Positions 1 through 10,914 of a DNA stretch of 64,000 nucleotides are shown here, piece after piece. Origin of the DNA: Hippopus hippopus. Lineage: Eukaryota; Mollusca; Bivalvia; Cardiida; Cardiidae. The stretch covers positions 69,320,714 through 69,384,713 of the forward strand of contig OX328099.1 of assembly GCA_946811185.2 (NCBI GenBank). Reading direction: 5' to 3'. The notes beneath the pieces were generated by a model, which was not told where the DNA came from, did no database searches, and saw nothing but the letters and a program-made list of their open reading frames with translations. Each line of letters begins with the position of its first letter. Within the stretch, counting starts at the first letter, position 1. The position numbers were made by a program, and so were the translations under genes.

Positions 1-757
1 TTAAGAATGGTTGGTCAATACGGACCAGACGTTTTACTTTCTTAATCTAGAACTAGACAAAGAACATTCTTAAAAATGGTTTGTGAGTACAGTTCATGGT
101 ATTGTGTATTAAAAGATATATATAAATTGATTAAAATTTACAATGCATATAATCAATTTAACTTATAGAAACACTTGCCAATATTAACCTTTAGGTTGCT
201 TAAACGAGACTCATTGAGCTTTTATAGACAGGGTAGATCAAAACAGCAAAGTACCGGCAATAACAGGTAGTTTCATTTTGCTAATGACGTAGAAGGGAAA
301 CTTAAAAAGAAGACATTTTGGGAAAAGAAGAAAATGTTGGTTACCACTCCTTTCCCACATTATCTTCGAAAGCATTACTTTTTTTACAGGCACGGTGGTG
401 ACCAAAAAGAGACAATGCGGATATCAAGATGCATTTAAGATTTAGATCATGACATTTAGAGGTATGAAAATTATTGTAAAGATGACAATCTATTATTGTA
501 CGGTCGGCCCGAGTTTTAGTCGCTGGCAGAGAAATGAATTTTAAAATTAGGAAAAAAATTGCCAAGTCACTAACCTTTTAACATTTTACCTGGTTTTGAA
601 ATTCATTTTTCTGCCAATAAATTCCATACTTCGAAACGCTACGATTTAAACCTAAAAGCATTTTAACATCCGCATTGTTTATTATTGTTTAGTGGAATAA
701 GGATTGAGTAGTTGAACTTTACATGTATTTGCAGAAGTGACAGTGGAATAAATTAAA

Positions 758-1231
758 ATGGAGATAGACAGAAAGAGAAGATATAGCGTAATTCCATATG
801 AAGAAGATTTCGAGGGAGCCTGGCCAGAGGAAACTAGACCATCTCTGAAGGTTTGTAAGCAGCCTCAACCGGAACATTCTACCGAGGAGTTACAAACTAG
901 GACACCGACCTACTGTTACACATTTACCGGCGAGGACTCAATCAGTTTCCGGGAAGAACTTCCTCAAGGTTCGATTACGTTTCAGAAGGTGCTTGAGGAA
1001 ATAGAAGAAGACATGCAGTCAGTGAAAATAACTGACGAAGGACCAAAGCCAATGATATCTCAACAAAAACCGAGACGGAAGTCCCTAGCAACCCCTAGAT
1101 ACGGAACATCCGCCTTGATACAGCGTATGTGCAGACAGAGGCACCCAGCATCAGCAATGTCGTCTTCGTATCACCGCCCTAGAGTTAATTCAGACGGAAT
1201 CATGTTTAGGAGAGCCTCAAATGTGAAATAA
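758..1231 (+). CDS. Unrecognised 157-residue protein, single coding exon
   Basis: An ATG-to-TAA frame of 158 codons, longer and less repetitive than background frames here. I do not recognise the family. The protein is hydrophilic with no signal peptide or membrane segment. It has an acidic N-terminal half (VLEEIEEDMQSVKITDEG near residues 77-94) and a basic, Ser/Arg-rich C-terminus with several Arg-Arg-x-Ser-type sites (RRYS near 7-10, FRRAS near the end), which look like possible kinase targets. A splice-acceptor-like TTTGCAG ends just upstream at 734, so a 5' non-coding exon is possible. AATAAA motifs occur at 1227..1232 and 1259..1264, suiting a short 3' UTR. It overlaps no repeat family I could identify. 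It may be a lineage-specific gene; chance cannot be excluded. Confidence 0.55.
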   Translation: MEIDRKRRYSVIPYEEDFEGAWPEETRPSLKVCKQPQPEHSTEELQTRTPTYCYTFTGEDSISFREELPQGSITFQKVLEEIEEDMQSVKITDEGPKPMISQQKPRRKSLATPRYGTSALIQRMCRQRHPASAMSSSYHRPRVNSDGIMFRRASNVK

Positions 1232-1258
1232 AAATAGACACAAAATAGGCCTATTGAC

Positions 1259-1264
1259 AATAAA
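1259..1264 (+). promoter_or_regulatory. Candidate polyadenylation signal AATAAA
   Basis: AATAAA lies 28 bases after the stop codon of the 157-residue frame, a plausible but short 3' UTR. A second AATAAA overlaps the stop codon itself. Confidence 0.35.
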
Positions 1265-1357
1265 ACTGCCTGACTTAACTTCGGTGTAATACTCAAATAG
1301 TCACTGGATATAAACGGAATATTATATTGTAGTAACTTTCCTGGTGCTTGTATTTGA

Positions 1358-1440
1358 ATCGAGCAGCGCGAGAAAATTTGATATCGCGCGAGACCGAAGG
1401 TCGAGCGAGATACCAAAATTTTCTTACGCAGCAAGAAACA
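1358..1440. repeat. Imperfect GC-rich hairpin
   Basis: Segments GCGAGAAAATTTTG and CCAAAATTTTCTTACGC face each other around a short ACCGAAGGT centre. It is a small isolated foldback in AT-rich DNA, family unknown. Confidence 0.4.
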
Positions 1441-1751
1441 AATACTAGCGCCATACAAGTTACTGCAACATGATATTCCCTTTATTATGTAGCTACAACT
1501 TTCAACGACAAAAATCTGTAGTTATAGACGTTTGATTCGAAAACGGTAAACAAAGTGAGACAATTAGTGGTGTGGAGTGTAGTAACTTTGTTTTTATGAA
1601 AGGCGGATGAATATCATAACGTAACATTTGACGAATCAAATTGCAAATCAATGCAAGCTTAGTCTGTGCGCAAGTTACGTCATCATACCGTATTTGGAAC
1701 CGTATTTCATAGTGATATTACTCTCACTCAATAAACGTTTCATTATCAGTC

Positions 1752-1897
1752 TATATTATTGTTTTTGTTTGGGATAACGAGTATAAAACCACGTACCGTG
1801 ACGAGATACTTTAAAAACCTAAGACAATAATGTTTATATTATCTCATCACGGTTTTAGGTTTTAAACCTGTATTCCCCAAAACAAGCAATAATATAA
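1752..1897. repeat. Foldback element, long inverted repeat
   Basis: The left arm (TATATTATTGTTTTTGTTTG..., through AAAACC.CG.ACCGTGA) is mirrored by the right arm ending CAAGCAATAATATA. Arms are about 55-60 bp with a short loop near 1820-1835. It is MITE-like; no coding capacity. Confidence 0.6.
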
Positions 1898-1989
1898 AGT
1901 GTTAATGAAAGTTTATCGAGTTAGATTTTATCTGCTTGCAACGCTTATATTTCAGCCGGAAAATTTACTGGTGTACAATAAATGAAAAT

Positions 1990-2540
1990 GCCAATCTTTC
2001 AGTGGTTCCATCTGGCCTTAAGGTAGTAGACCCCTAATGCTTCTAATGCAACATGGAATAAAATTTCTTGATAGTTGATAAATAAGGATTTATACTGATA
2101 TAATACTTTTGCGCTTTTTTAACCGACCAGAAATTCCTTTGATATCTATCTTGAAATTATTCATTGATACTTTTGTTAGTTTACAGAAAAGGGAGGTAAT
2201 TATTATCTCCCTTCGTAATAAGAATATAGTGGTTTTAGATTTATAAATGATAATTCTATGACGGAAAAAAGGAAAAAGTGGCTCGGTTAAAGTAGTACAA
2301 TAATACTCATTTTTAATCATAGCAAGTTTTGTAGGATAACATTGTAGTGGAAATAGCTCTTTTCCATTACGGGTCCACTACCTTAATGTAAGCCGACAAC
2401 GAAGTGTGAATATCTGCATTAACCAAAATCATTATGGAAGAGGTTTACAAAGCGACAAAGATCAAGCCAACGCCGATGGAAAACAGATTTTTGCCAAGGA
2501 GAAGATTTCATGACATTATTGCTAACAAACCAATTGGACG
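1990..2540. other. Intergenic DNA without a supported gene
   Basis: AT-rich sequence with only short stop-interrupted frames. The 76-residue minus-strand frame at 2090..2320 has no recognisable domain or coding signal. Confidence 0.5.
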
Positions 2541-2563
2541 CCTAAAAATTGGGTCCTGGGTCC

Positions 2564-2741
2564 GAATTCACCAAGCATTCCTTTGAATATTCTTTTCCTA
2601 TTTCTACAGAATTTTCTAGATTTGAAATCGTTCAACTTCTGATTGGCTAAACCAAATGGCTTAGCCAATCAGAGGTGTTACTTTCACATTTAGAAAAGTC
2701 TTCAGCATAGGACTAACAATCTGAAGAATGGTTGGTGAATA
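2564..2741. repeat. Family C MITE
   Basis: Terminal inverted repeats TTCACCAAGCATTC and GAATGGTTGGTGAA enclose a core palindrome built on TGATTGGCTAAACC / GGCTTAGCCAATCA. The same ends and core recur at 9232 and elsewhere. Confidence 0.7.
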
Positions 2742-2833
2742 CGTACTCTGCTATGACATTTGTTGCAAAATGAAAATTAACAAGTACGAACCTAACAAAC
2801 TTCTCTTCTAAAATTATAATCTGGATCAATTTT

Positions 2834-2990
2834 TACCAACTATTCTGAATCACGTCTGATGTCTTATTCTAGATTTAGAAAGTAACACAATTTCTGATTG
2901 GCTAAACCATTTGGTTTGGCTAAACCATTTGGTTTAGCCAATCAGAAATTACGTTACTTTCAAATTAAGATAATGTTTTGAGGGTTATAA
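2834..2990. repeat. Family C MITE, diverged
   Basis: Carries the family core twice (GATTGGCTAAACCATTTGGT followed by its complement) and the flanking TCTAGATTTAGAAAGTAAC segment. Its ends are eroded. Confidence 0.55.
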
Positions 2991-3190
2991 TAAATTATGA
3001 GTGTTGAGAATGGTAGCAGATTCCGGGCTAGCTGAAGCGAAACATTATTTTCATGCATTTTCGAGTTTCGACGTTCATAATTTTTACCATCTCAGAGAAT
3101 CACTGCCAGAAGTATTCCTAGGTCTCATGTATATAATTCATTATACTTTATCCTTGGACAACATCATGTGTTTTAGTTTTTGTTTTCCTA

Positions 3191-3335
3191 TGAGCCATGC
3201 TCTGTGAAAAGGGGGCTTAATGCATCTGCAAAAAGTATTGACCCAGGTCAGCCTGAGCGGACTGTACACGCTGACCTGGGCCGACATATTTTGCTTTTAG
3301 TCAGTTTTCTGTACGTCAAAGGACCATTTGTATAA
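3191..3335. repeat. Family B palindromic MITE, truncated
   Basis: Starts with TGAGCCATGCTCTGTGAAAA and keeps the inner hairpin CCCAGGTCAGCCTG...CGCTGACCTGGG, but lacks the distal half present in the complete copy at 22487..22747. Confidence 0.65.
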
Positions 3336-3736
3336 GAACATGGTTCATATGTAAGATTCAAAAAGAATTCTCAAAGTAAGTTAGTCCAAATATGTAGACG
3401 TAGACATGCCTATTTACCCTTCAACATTTTTCGGCGTAGCTGAATGGCCAGGCGTATGACCTACTTTTTGGTACTGATAACAAATGAATAAATAGAAATT
3501 TGTGATTGGTCAAAATGTAGACATGTTTATTCTATGGGTCCCCTGCTTATTTGCTGGCAAATTCATGCCATCTACCTTTTTTTTTGTAAGGTTTTTCTAG
3601 TTTATGTATCGGACTTTCCACAATTTACTTTTCATTTGCGTGTAAAGTCTAAACGGGTCACATTTAGTTCTATGTGGCAAACCCAGTCTCCCAAAACCTG
3701 CAAAATACCTAAAAGAAGCTTCGGATACCTTTAGGT

Positions 3737-3785
3737 TAATTGATTGATTGTATAGTGTTTAACGCCGTTTTCAACGTCAACTTTC
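3737..3785 (-). repeat. SINE 3' tail fragment
   Basis: ATTGATTGATTGTATAGTGT followed by TTAACGCCGTTTTCAAC is the reverse complement of the SINE tail found at 4252..4290, leaving a truncated opposite-strand SINE end. Confidence 0.6.
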
Positions 3786-3840
3786 AAGTTGATGGCAAAA
3801 AAAACCCCAAATCTTGCTTTTTCAAAGGTATTCTTTGGGG

Positions 3841-3920
3841 AAGATATCTCCTTATCGGACAGTGCAGATCCAAGATCAGACTGCACGTCCTGTGCAGTCT
3901 GATCTTGATCTACACTGTCC
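3841..3920. repeat. Family D hairpin
   Basis: A near-perfect hairpin: GATCAGACTGCACG and TGTGCAGTCTGATC, flanked by GGACAGTG...CACTGTCC. A close second copy lies at 4855..4925. Confidence 0.6.
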
Positions 3921-3999
3921 ACAAGCCGTCTTCGAGTCGCGCTTGGCAGCCAAAAGATGAACTTAAAAGGATGGTGAACAAACACGGTTTTTCCATATT

Positions 4000-4316
4000 A
4001 GTTGAGGGACAATGGGGTCCCCGGTTCGAATTCCCCAGCTGGGCTAATTTTTTTTCAGAGGATTGATCATGATAGTCATTGTGACAGGATTCATTCCTGT
4101 CCCACTGCTGATGATTGTTTCGACTATGGTTATGTGGGAAAGCAGCCACCAGTAGCTCGTGAAGAATTTTGTGCGAGGTACTGGTAAGAAAAAACTCCAA
4201 AAAGCATTGAAAGGTGCACTGGCCACTGTGATACAAGTATAACTGAAATAATGTTGAAAACGGCGTTAAGCACATTACAATCAATCAATACATCAATCAA
4301 CCAATCAATTAATCAA
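4000..4316 (+). repeat. tRNA-derived SINE
   Basis: The 5' head keeps a polymerase III box-B-like GGTTCGAATTCCCC at ~4021. The body contains GGTTATGTGGGAAAGCAGCC and the element ends in AATC-type repeats. Box A is eroded. Homologous copies occur at 42821 and 49437. Confidence 0.65.
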
Positions 4317-4854
4317 TCTGTATATGTTAAGGCTAAATGAAATAAACATTACGTATTACCTTCAAGGTTAGATAATTCTGAGGGAATGTATTACTTACTT
4401 CATTAACCTGACCCAGGTCAAAATCATTTACATAAATTAAAATTCTATTTTACCTCCGGCATCGCACGAGGCTGCGTTCAGTTTTGTCCTGGATGGTCAC
4501 TGAAATATTCCGTACAGCATGCATGAATTGAATTGCTTACCTGTACCTTTCCGTGTATATATAACTTCCCGAATAATAGTCGGGAGTTCTATTTATATAC
4601 CTACTTATATATTCAGCATAAAGGTCAGGATCAGGTTAAATGAAGTAGGCAGTAGTGTGCTCCAATAAATTTAAAATTTGTCGTTTTGGTGATGTTTTTT
4701 GTGGTATTTGTCGAAGACAATACCACTATGAGTTCAATATTGAATTTTGAAGACCATGTATCGTCAGAGCTCCAGATAAGAGGGAGTGATGGTATTCTAA
4801 ATCCATTATTTCTGTTGCTGTCTCAAAATTATTTTTTTGGGGAAAATTATCCTT

Positions 4855-4925
4855 GTTGGACAGTGTAGATTCCAGATCAGACTGCACTTTCTGTGCAGTC
4901 TGATCTTGATCCACACTGTCCGTAA
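4855..4925. repeat. Family D hairpin
   Basis: GGACAGTGTAGATTCCAGAT and its complement ending CACACTGTCC enclose ATCAGACTGCACTTTCTGTG. It matches the hairpin at 3841 with a few substitutions. Confidence 0.6.
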
Positions 4926-5101
4926 ACGGTCAGTGAGTCTCGCTCAGCAGCCCAAAGGTTGAATAATTACGTCTCCACACGTTGACTTCTTTCGTACATA
5001 CCGCCAATCATGTACGAAATATGCCGAGGGAAGTCGGTCATGACGATCATAACCGAAATATACCGAATGTACCTGACTGTCGAAATTCGTCAATTTTAAT
5101 G

Positions 5102-5327
5102 ATTAATTTATTATATGGTGTTTAACACCGTTTTCAATATTATTTCGGTTGTTATATCGCGGCGGCCAGTGCACCTATCCATGCTTTCCTGGAGTTTCTT
5201 TTACTAATACTCCACACAATATTCTTCCCAAGCCACTGGCTGCTTTTCCACATAACTATCGTCGAAACAACAGTTAGCTGTGAGATTGAAATGAATCCTG
5301 TCGACATGACTTTCATCCATCCCATGA
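5102..5327 (-). repeat. SINE body and tail, 3' piece of an interrupted copy
   Basis: Reads on the minus strand from CATGACTTTCATCC-type body sequence to a tail near 5102. The tRNA-like head is missing here and reappears at 6404..6480, so the SINE was split by the element at 5328..6403. Confidence 0.7.
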
Positions 5328-6403
5328 AAACTAGAGGCGCTTGAGCGCCTGTATCGCTCCACAGGCCTGATATTTCTATAATGGCGAGAGGAAGTTTTTA
5401 ACAATTATCATTCAATCCTGCATTTTAGCTCACTGAAGAAACAATTTGGTAGACAACCACCATAGGAACTTACCTGCAAAACAACAATGAAATCCAATGA
5501 ATAGTTTTAGAGAAGAAATTTTTCAAAGATTTTACTTTATACCATAAAAGGAAAATGAGTCTCCCATAAAAGCCATGTTTTTTGACAGATCTTTTTTTTT
5601 TTTAAGGAATTCTGTAAACCTGTATCTAAGGAACATTCCTGCAAAATAATAATGCTATCCAAATAGCGGTTTGGGAGGAGAAGATTTTTAAAGGTTTTTT
5701 ACTTTGGTTGCCATGGCAACCAGAATTCTTCATGGAACACAATTATTAGAAGGAATTTGAAAGAGGACCACCAAAGGAACATTCCTGTGAAATTTGGTAA
5801 AAATCCAGTCAATAGTTTCTGAGGAGAAGTTTTTTAAAGAAAAAGTTTACGGACGCACGCACGGACGAACGGACGGACGAACGGACGGATGGACGGACGG
5901 ACGCTCACTGAAGAAACAATTTGGTAGACAACCACCATAGGAACTTACCTGCAAAACAACAATGAAATCCAATGAATAGTTTTAGAGAAGAAATTTTTCA
6001 AATATTTTACTTTATACCATAAAAGGAAAATGAGTCTCCCATAAAAGCCATGTTTTTTGACAGATCTTTTTTTTTTTAAGGAATTCTGTAAACCTGTATC
6101 TAAGGAACATTCCTGCAAAATAATAATGCTATCCAAATAGCGGTTTGGGAGGAGAAGATTTTTAAAGGTTTTTTACTTTGGTTGCCATGGCAACCAGAAT
6201 TCTTCATGGAACACAATTATTTGAAGGAATTTGAAAGAGGACCACCAAAGGAACATTCCTGTGAAATTTGGTAAAAATCCAGTCAATAGTTTCTGAGGAG
6301 AAGTTTTTTAAAGAAAAAGTTTACGGATGCACGGACGGACGGACGGACAACGGACACAACGCCATGACAATAGCTCTCTGGCCTTCGGCCTGTGGAGCTA
6401 AAA
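5328..6403 (+). mobile_element. Pearl-like non-autonomous element inserted in a SINE
   Basis: Begins ACTAGAGGCGCTTGAGCGCC (a small hairpin) and ends GGCCTTCGGCCTGTGGAGCT plus AAAA. A terminal stem pairs GCTCCACAGGCC (5356..5367) with GGCCTGTGGAGC (6387..6398). The interior is a ~474-bp unit repeated twice and ending in ACGG-type tetranucleotides. This architecture matches the bivalve pearl elements, sometimes grouped with Helitron-like elements. It has no coding capacity. Confidence 0.65.
5430..6335 (+). repeat. Two-unit ~474-bp tandem duplication
   Basis: CTCACTGAAGAAACAATTTG begins at about 5430 and again at about 5904. The two units are nearly identical through GTTGCCATGGCAACCAGAAT to the (ACGG)n tract, suggesting a recent internal duplication of the pearl-like element. 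Confidence 0.8.
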
Positions 6404-6480
6404 ATTGGCCGAGCCGGGGATCGAACCAGCGACCTCCTGTTCTCAAATCCTGTGCGCTACCGACTGAGCTACAGGGGCTT
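6404..6480 (-). repeat. tRNA-like head of the interrupted SINE
   Basis: On the minus strand it has box A TAGCTCAGTCGG and box B GGTTCGATCCC and looks like a tRNA gene. The acceptor arms do not pair, and its body is found at 5102..5327, so it is a detached SINE head rather than a tRNA gene. Confidence 0.7.
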
Positions 6481-6645
6481 GTCCTGTCAATTTTAAATCT
6501 GTAACTAAGATTCCATCTATGAAACATTTGCGTAGTTCATTTTATTTACTCATTGAAGAACACAACCCAGTAAGCCTACAAAAACCCTTACAAAAGCTAC
6601 ATCAATAAATATGAGGACGTTTAAAATACATACCTGTAATACATA

Positions 6646-6981
6646 TGAACCATACTCTGTTAAAAGGGGGTTTAATGCATCTGTCATTGAGAGGGGTTAG
6701 ATATACATGTATATGCACTTCAACTCTGCCATGCCATTGAATCTTATACATCTACAAAAAGTATCAACTCATGTCAGCCTGCGCTGTCCGCGCAGGCTGA
6801 CATGAGTTGAAACTTTTTGCTTTTTTGTCAATTATCTGCATGTGAAAGGACCATTCTACTTTCCAGATTCAGTCAGATGTTAGATACAACAAATTTTATG
6901 TATCCCTCATGATGTAATTATATGCTAGGCGTAATGTATCATGGAGACACATTAAACACCCTATTGCTACAGCACGGCTCA
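6646..6981. repeat. Family B palindromic MITE
   Basis: Both ends are visible (TGAACCATACTCTGTTAAAA and CAGCACGGCTCA), with the inner hairpin ACTCATGTCAGCCTGCGC / GCGCAGGCTGACATGAGT. It carries some extra sequence after the left end. Confidence 0.65.
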
Positions 6982-7249
6982 AACACAAATATTACATAGT
7001 GTAATGTACATCATGCATATACTGTGATAATGAGTATGTTATGATTACACAATACTGGATCCAATCAGTTATTAACCCACAACCATACAGCCTATTTTTA
7101 GATCTGTCGCCAACTTATACAAGTGATACAGCAGAGAAACATGGGATTGCTCCCATTCCCACAATCTTTCCAAACTTGTCTACAGCAAAAATGTGAAAAG
7201 TCATTTATGTATTTGTATGACACAGGATTATTCCTGATGAAAACAATCC

Positions 7250-7395
7250 CATGTTTGAAACAGTCCGACGAAAAAGGCTTTTAAAAACCTTAAGGGAAAA
7301 GGAGCAAGTGCTGGTTACAAGCATTTTCTCCTTTTCTCACAATGTTTTCTACCCTTTCAAAGACAACTTGCATCATTTTGACATTTTAATTGTCT
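7250..7395. repeat. Family A MITE, incomplete
   Basis: The core reads AAGGGAAAAGGAGCAAGTGC then CTCCTTTTCTCACAATGTTT. The arms are degraded and terminal TTAA sites are not visible. Confidence 0.5.
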
Positions 7396-7904
7396 GCACA
7401 CTCACTGATTGAGCCCACTACGTAAATTAACTGAACAGGATAATATCCGTCACCATACAAAAAAATCATCAAAAAAACGTAGTTATAAAAAAATTATAAT
7501 ATTATGTGGATAAAATTAGATCACAGTCCATTTCAAGCAGCATTTTCTCCTTTTTCCACTTTATTTTCCAAAGCCGCCTTCAACAGGGCCATATACATAT
7601 GGGATTATTTGGTAAAGGATTTTTGATATGCCTATTGAGGCCATCTAACAATATCGTTAACTCAATACATCATGCAAACATGTTTATTCAACTTGCTGAA
7701 GACACTGGAAAACATTGAGGCAAAAGATTTCTCGTGTTGCCACAATGTTGTCACATTTGTAAAACCTTAAATCATTTTGATTATTCCGAATTAAGAATGT
7801 TTTGAAGCCCCTCTGTTGCAAATTTGATACAGAGGGCAAGGAGTTTTAAGTTTATCACAAAGTTTAGGCCATTCTATACATTATCAGCAACCAGGATCCA
7901 TATA

Positions 7905-9221
7905 CGAGGGCCAATCAATAATTTGAAGAACTCTGCTCACTATTTAATAACTTTTGAACGAACCATAATGAGATTTGGTTTGATCAAACATCAAGCATTT
8001 TCCAATTAGTATGACGTACATGGAAACTTGTGACGTCACGTTTAGCGATGTCGTAGCAATATTCTGACATCACGTTAAGCGCGTTTGTTCGAAAATGGCG
8101 TCAACCAGTGTAAACGAGCAATGCATTGTGATAAAATTTTATACGTTACTCGGGAAGTCTTTTGCCAACGTTCGTGACGATTTGCCTAGAGTTTATGGAG
8201 ATTCTTGTGTATCAAATAGTTCTAATTCAAAATGGATGAATCGCTTTAGGGAAGGAAGAGAATCTACCAAAGATGACACTCATACTGGCAGACCCGTGAC
8301 GGTAGAATGCGAAGAAAAAATAGCAGAAATTCAGAAATATATTTTTGAAGATAGAAGAGTAACAGTTGAAAATGTTTCAGGACATTTTGGTATTTCATAC
8401 GGCACAGCTCAGGACGTTATGACCAATAAGCTCGGAATGTGATGTGTTTCTGCAAGGTGGGTACCATGTTTGTTGCTTCCGGAGCAAATGGCAGTAAGGG
8501 TCAAAAGTTGCAGTGAATATTGTCAACAGTACAACGACGAGGGTGAGTCTTTTCTTAACCGTGTCGTGACACGTGATGAAACGTGGATACAATTTGTTGA
8601 GCAGGAAAGTAAACAACAAAGTACAGTTTGGAAGCATCCAAGTTCGCCTTCACCGACAAAAGCAGTGATTTCCAAGTCTGCTGATAAAGTTATGACCTTA
8701 ATATTGTGTGATATTCAAGGAATACTTTTAAATCACTTTGTTCCACAGAAAACAACAATTACTGGATGTTACTATGCAACAGTTATTAAGAATGAACTGC
8801 TGCCGGCTATAAAGAGAAAGTGCCCACAACTTCTGAGGTCTGGCATGTTACTTCACCACGATAATGCGCCAAGCCATAGCAGTCGTGTTGTATCTGACAC
8901 TTTTCCAGAACTGGGTATAGAACTGTTACCTACAGCCCAGATTTGGCAATTTGCGACTTTTGTCTGTTTCCAACTTTAAAAAACAAGTTGCCTGGTCAGA
9001 AATATGAGTCCTGTGAGCAGTTGAGGTGTGCCGTAAACAGACATCTGAGGGACATGTCACGTGACGGCCTGCAGCACATGTTTTGTTCGTGGGTCGAGAG
9101 ATGGGATAAGTCCAAACGATGCAAGGGACGTTACTTTGAGAAGGAATAGAAGTCAAAGATATGTTACATCAAACATATTCTTATTATAAACAGAGTTCTC
9201 GAAATTATTGATGGGCCCTCG
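7905..9221 (+). mobile_element. Mariner-family DNA transposon, inactive
   Basis: A 1317-bp element with ~31-bp terminal inverted repeats: CGAGGGCCAATCAATAATTT at 7905 and its complement ending at 9221, about 3 mismatches in 31. A TA dinucleotide flanks each side (7903-7904 and 9222-9223), the target-site duplication expected of Tc1/mariner elements. It encloses one broken transposase gene. Fairly intact ends with a mostly readable frame indicate moderate age. Confidence 0.88.
8095..9149 (+). pseudogene. Mariner transposase pseudogene (DD34D type)
   Basis: The N-terminal part has the mariner DNA-binding region (start MASTSVNEQC, then WMNRFREGRES and HTGRPVTVE). The catalytic part keeps TRDETW (first Asp), HHDNAPSHSS (second Asp) and, in another frame, YSPDLAICDF (third Asp). 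Spacing fits DD34D once the gap is allowed for. Two defects are visible: an in-frame TGA at 8440..8442 where mariners usually have a basic residue, most simply a CGA-to-TGA change, and a frameshift at about 8930 just before the YSPDL motif. Overall length (~350 codons) is normal for the family. It should not yield active enzyme, but the ends could still be cut by a related transposase. Confidence 0.9.
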
Positions 9222-9231
9222 TACATGTACA

Positions 9232-9413
9232 CCAATCATTCTAAAATGTATTCTTAGTCTTATTCTAGATTTAGAAAATAACATACTTTCTGATTGGCTA
9301 AATCATTTGGTTTTGCCAAAAATGGTTTAGCCAATCAGAAATTGTGTTTCTTTAAAATTCAGAAATTTCATGAGAATTTGACTAAGAATGTTGTTAAGAG
9401 AGGTTGGTGAAAA
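9232..9413. repeat. Family C MITE
   Basis: Lies just beyond the mariner right end. The core CTGATTGGCTAAATCATTTG and its complement GGTTTAGCCAATCAG are clear, and ends resemble ACCAATCATTCT and GAGGTTGGTGAA. Confidence 0.65.
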
Positions 9414-9649
9414 CAGACACCAGTTCAGACAATACATTGTATTTACATTCTCTATCCCTTAAAAGCACCAAATTAACAAAAATTTACAATTTTAGTCCAT
9501 AAAATGGACAAAGAATACTGTCATTCTCAGGCCAATAAGGCTTCAATATCTCAAACAATAGTCTACCACGTAAAAAAAAAGATCAGACTGCAGGTTCCTT
9601 GCAGTCAAATCTTGATAGGCTTAAAGACAAATATTTTAATAGACCACTA

Positions 9650-9874
9650 AATCTTTACCACACAACAAAATTTTAGCCTTGTCCAAATTGAAAGCATTTG
9701 CAGCTGACATGTTAAATGTTACTCAAAATGTAAAATTTGTCTTTAAAAGTGTAAAAAAACATTGTGGGAAAAGAAGAAAATGCTGGTTACCAGCATATTC
9801 GTCTATTCCCACAATGTTTTCAAAAGCCCTTCTTAAAACTCCGGTTTGTGTGGTAAAGAGTCAACAAATGTTTG
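9650..9874. repeat. Family A MITE, B-end left
   Basis: Runs from CTTTACCACACAACAAAATT to TGTGTGGTAAAGAGTCAA. The centre is GGTTACC inside a slightly mutated hairpin. Confidence 0.75.
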
Positions 9875-10291
9875 TCCATAATCATTCAATACTAAAAAGG
9901 ATTTTTTGGCAAAAACAAGTTACATCCTGCTTATGACCTTCTGCCATACAATTTTGCAACAAACATTTTTGAAAAAGTTGTGGTGGAAAAAAATATTCTG
10001 CAATCACTTTAACAAGAAATTTCCCCATTTGCACCAATGCTTCTGTGTGTAATAATCCGTTCATAGTAATCATCCCCTTTTCATTTGGCTGTTTGCTGCA
10101 TATTCGCTTCTGAATGTAATTCCTACAACTTATAGGACACATAAATCAAAATAAGCTGTAAGAAGTAAAGGAAAAACAGCATATTTAATTAATTCAAAAG
10201 TGAAATGCAGTCTCATTTGAAAATGCCATAAACATAATTTTACAGAAGAGTACAATACTAAGCCACTAGAATTATCAGTTACAGCACAGGA

Positions 10292-10775
10292 AACAAGAGC
10301 ACCGAATGGCAGTGTTAACCCACAGCTACAGTTGCCTTTTTCTGTGAATATCCTAAGTTATAAAGGGGCATAATTGTGTAAAAAATATTTTGATAATTAC
10401 CTGTCCTTCCAATACGAGGTTCCTTTTTGAAAGTGATCAACTATCCAAAGTTTGAAGTTAATAGCTGTATTCGACTGGTCAGCTTTTGTGAAGCACGAAA
10501 ATGAATATTAAGCTCCACCAACCCGCAAGGCGCCCGTTTCGTGCCGCACAAACATCACAACAATTTGAGAGCGTAAGGTTTGTATTTCATGAAAGTTTAC
10601 GAAACTGTGAAATTTACCAGTCAAATATAAAAGGTGCAACATGAAATTACCAGTCGAATATGGCTAGTATCTTCAGTCATGACAGAGACAGAAAATGTCA
10701 AAGCTTTCAAACAATGATGATGCAGACAACAACAGGGCTATGACAATACCTCGATGTTTTCTTTGAAAACAGCCG
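10292..10775 (+). repeat. ACAAGAGC...-type interspersed repeat
   Basis: Starts AACAAGAGCACC and contains GGGGCATAATTGTGTAAAAA and CAGGGCTATGACAATACCTC. Related copies at 37352, 43940 and 57794 share these blocks; this copy has an internal insertion near 10450-10690. Confidence 0.55.
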
Positions 10776-10914
10776 AATTAATAACCATACAAAATGGCAA
10801 AGCATTTATTAAACATTATACAAGTACATTAATCACAGCATGAACACATAATAAGCTTTAGCTGTTATTGTTATCCCATAGTGTGCTTATCACCTCAGTT
10901 GTTTCATAAAAAGA

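Noticed and set aside
6404..6480. Minus-strand tRNA gene
   Set aside because: Its missing SINE body was found across the pearl-like insertion at 5102..5327.
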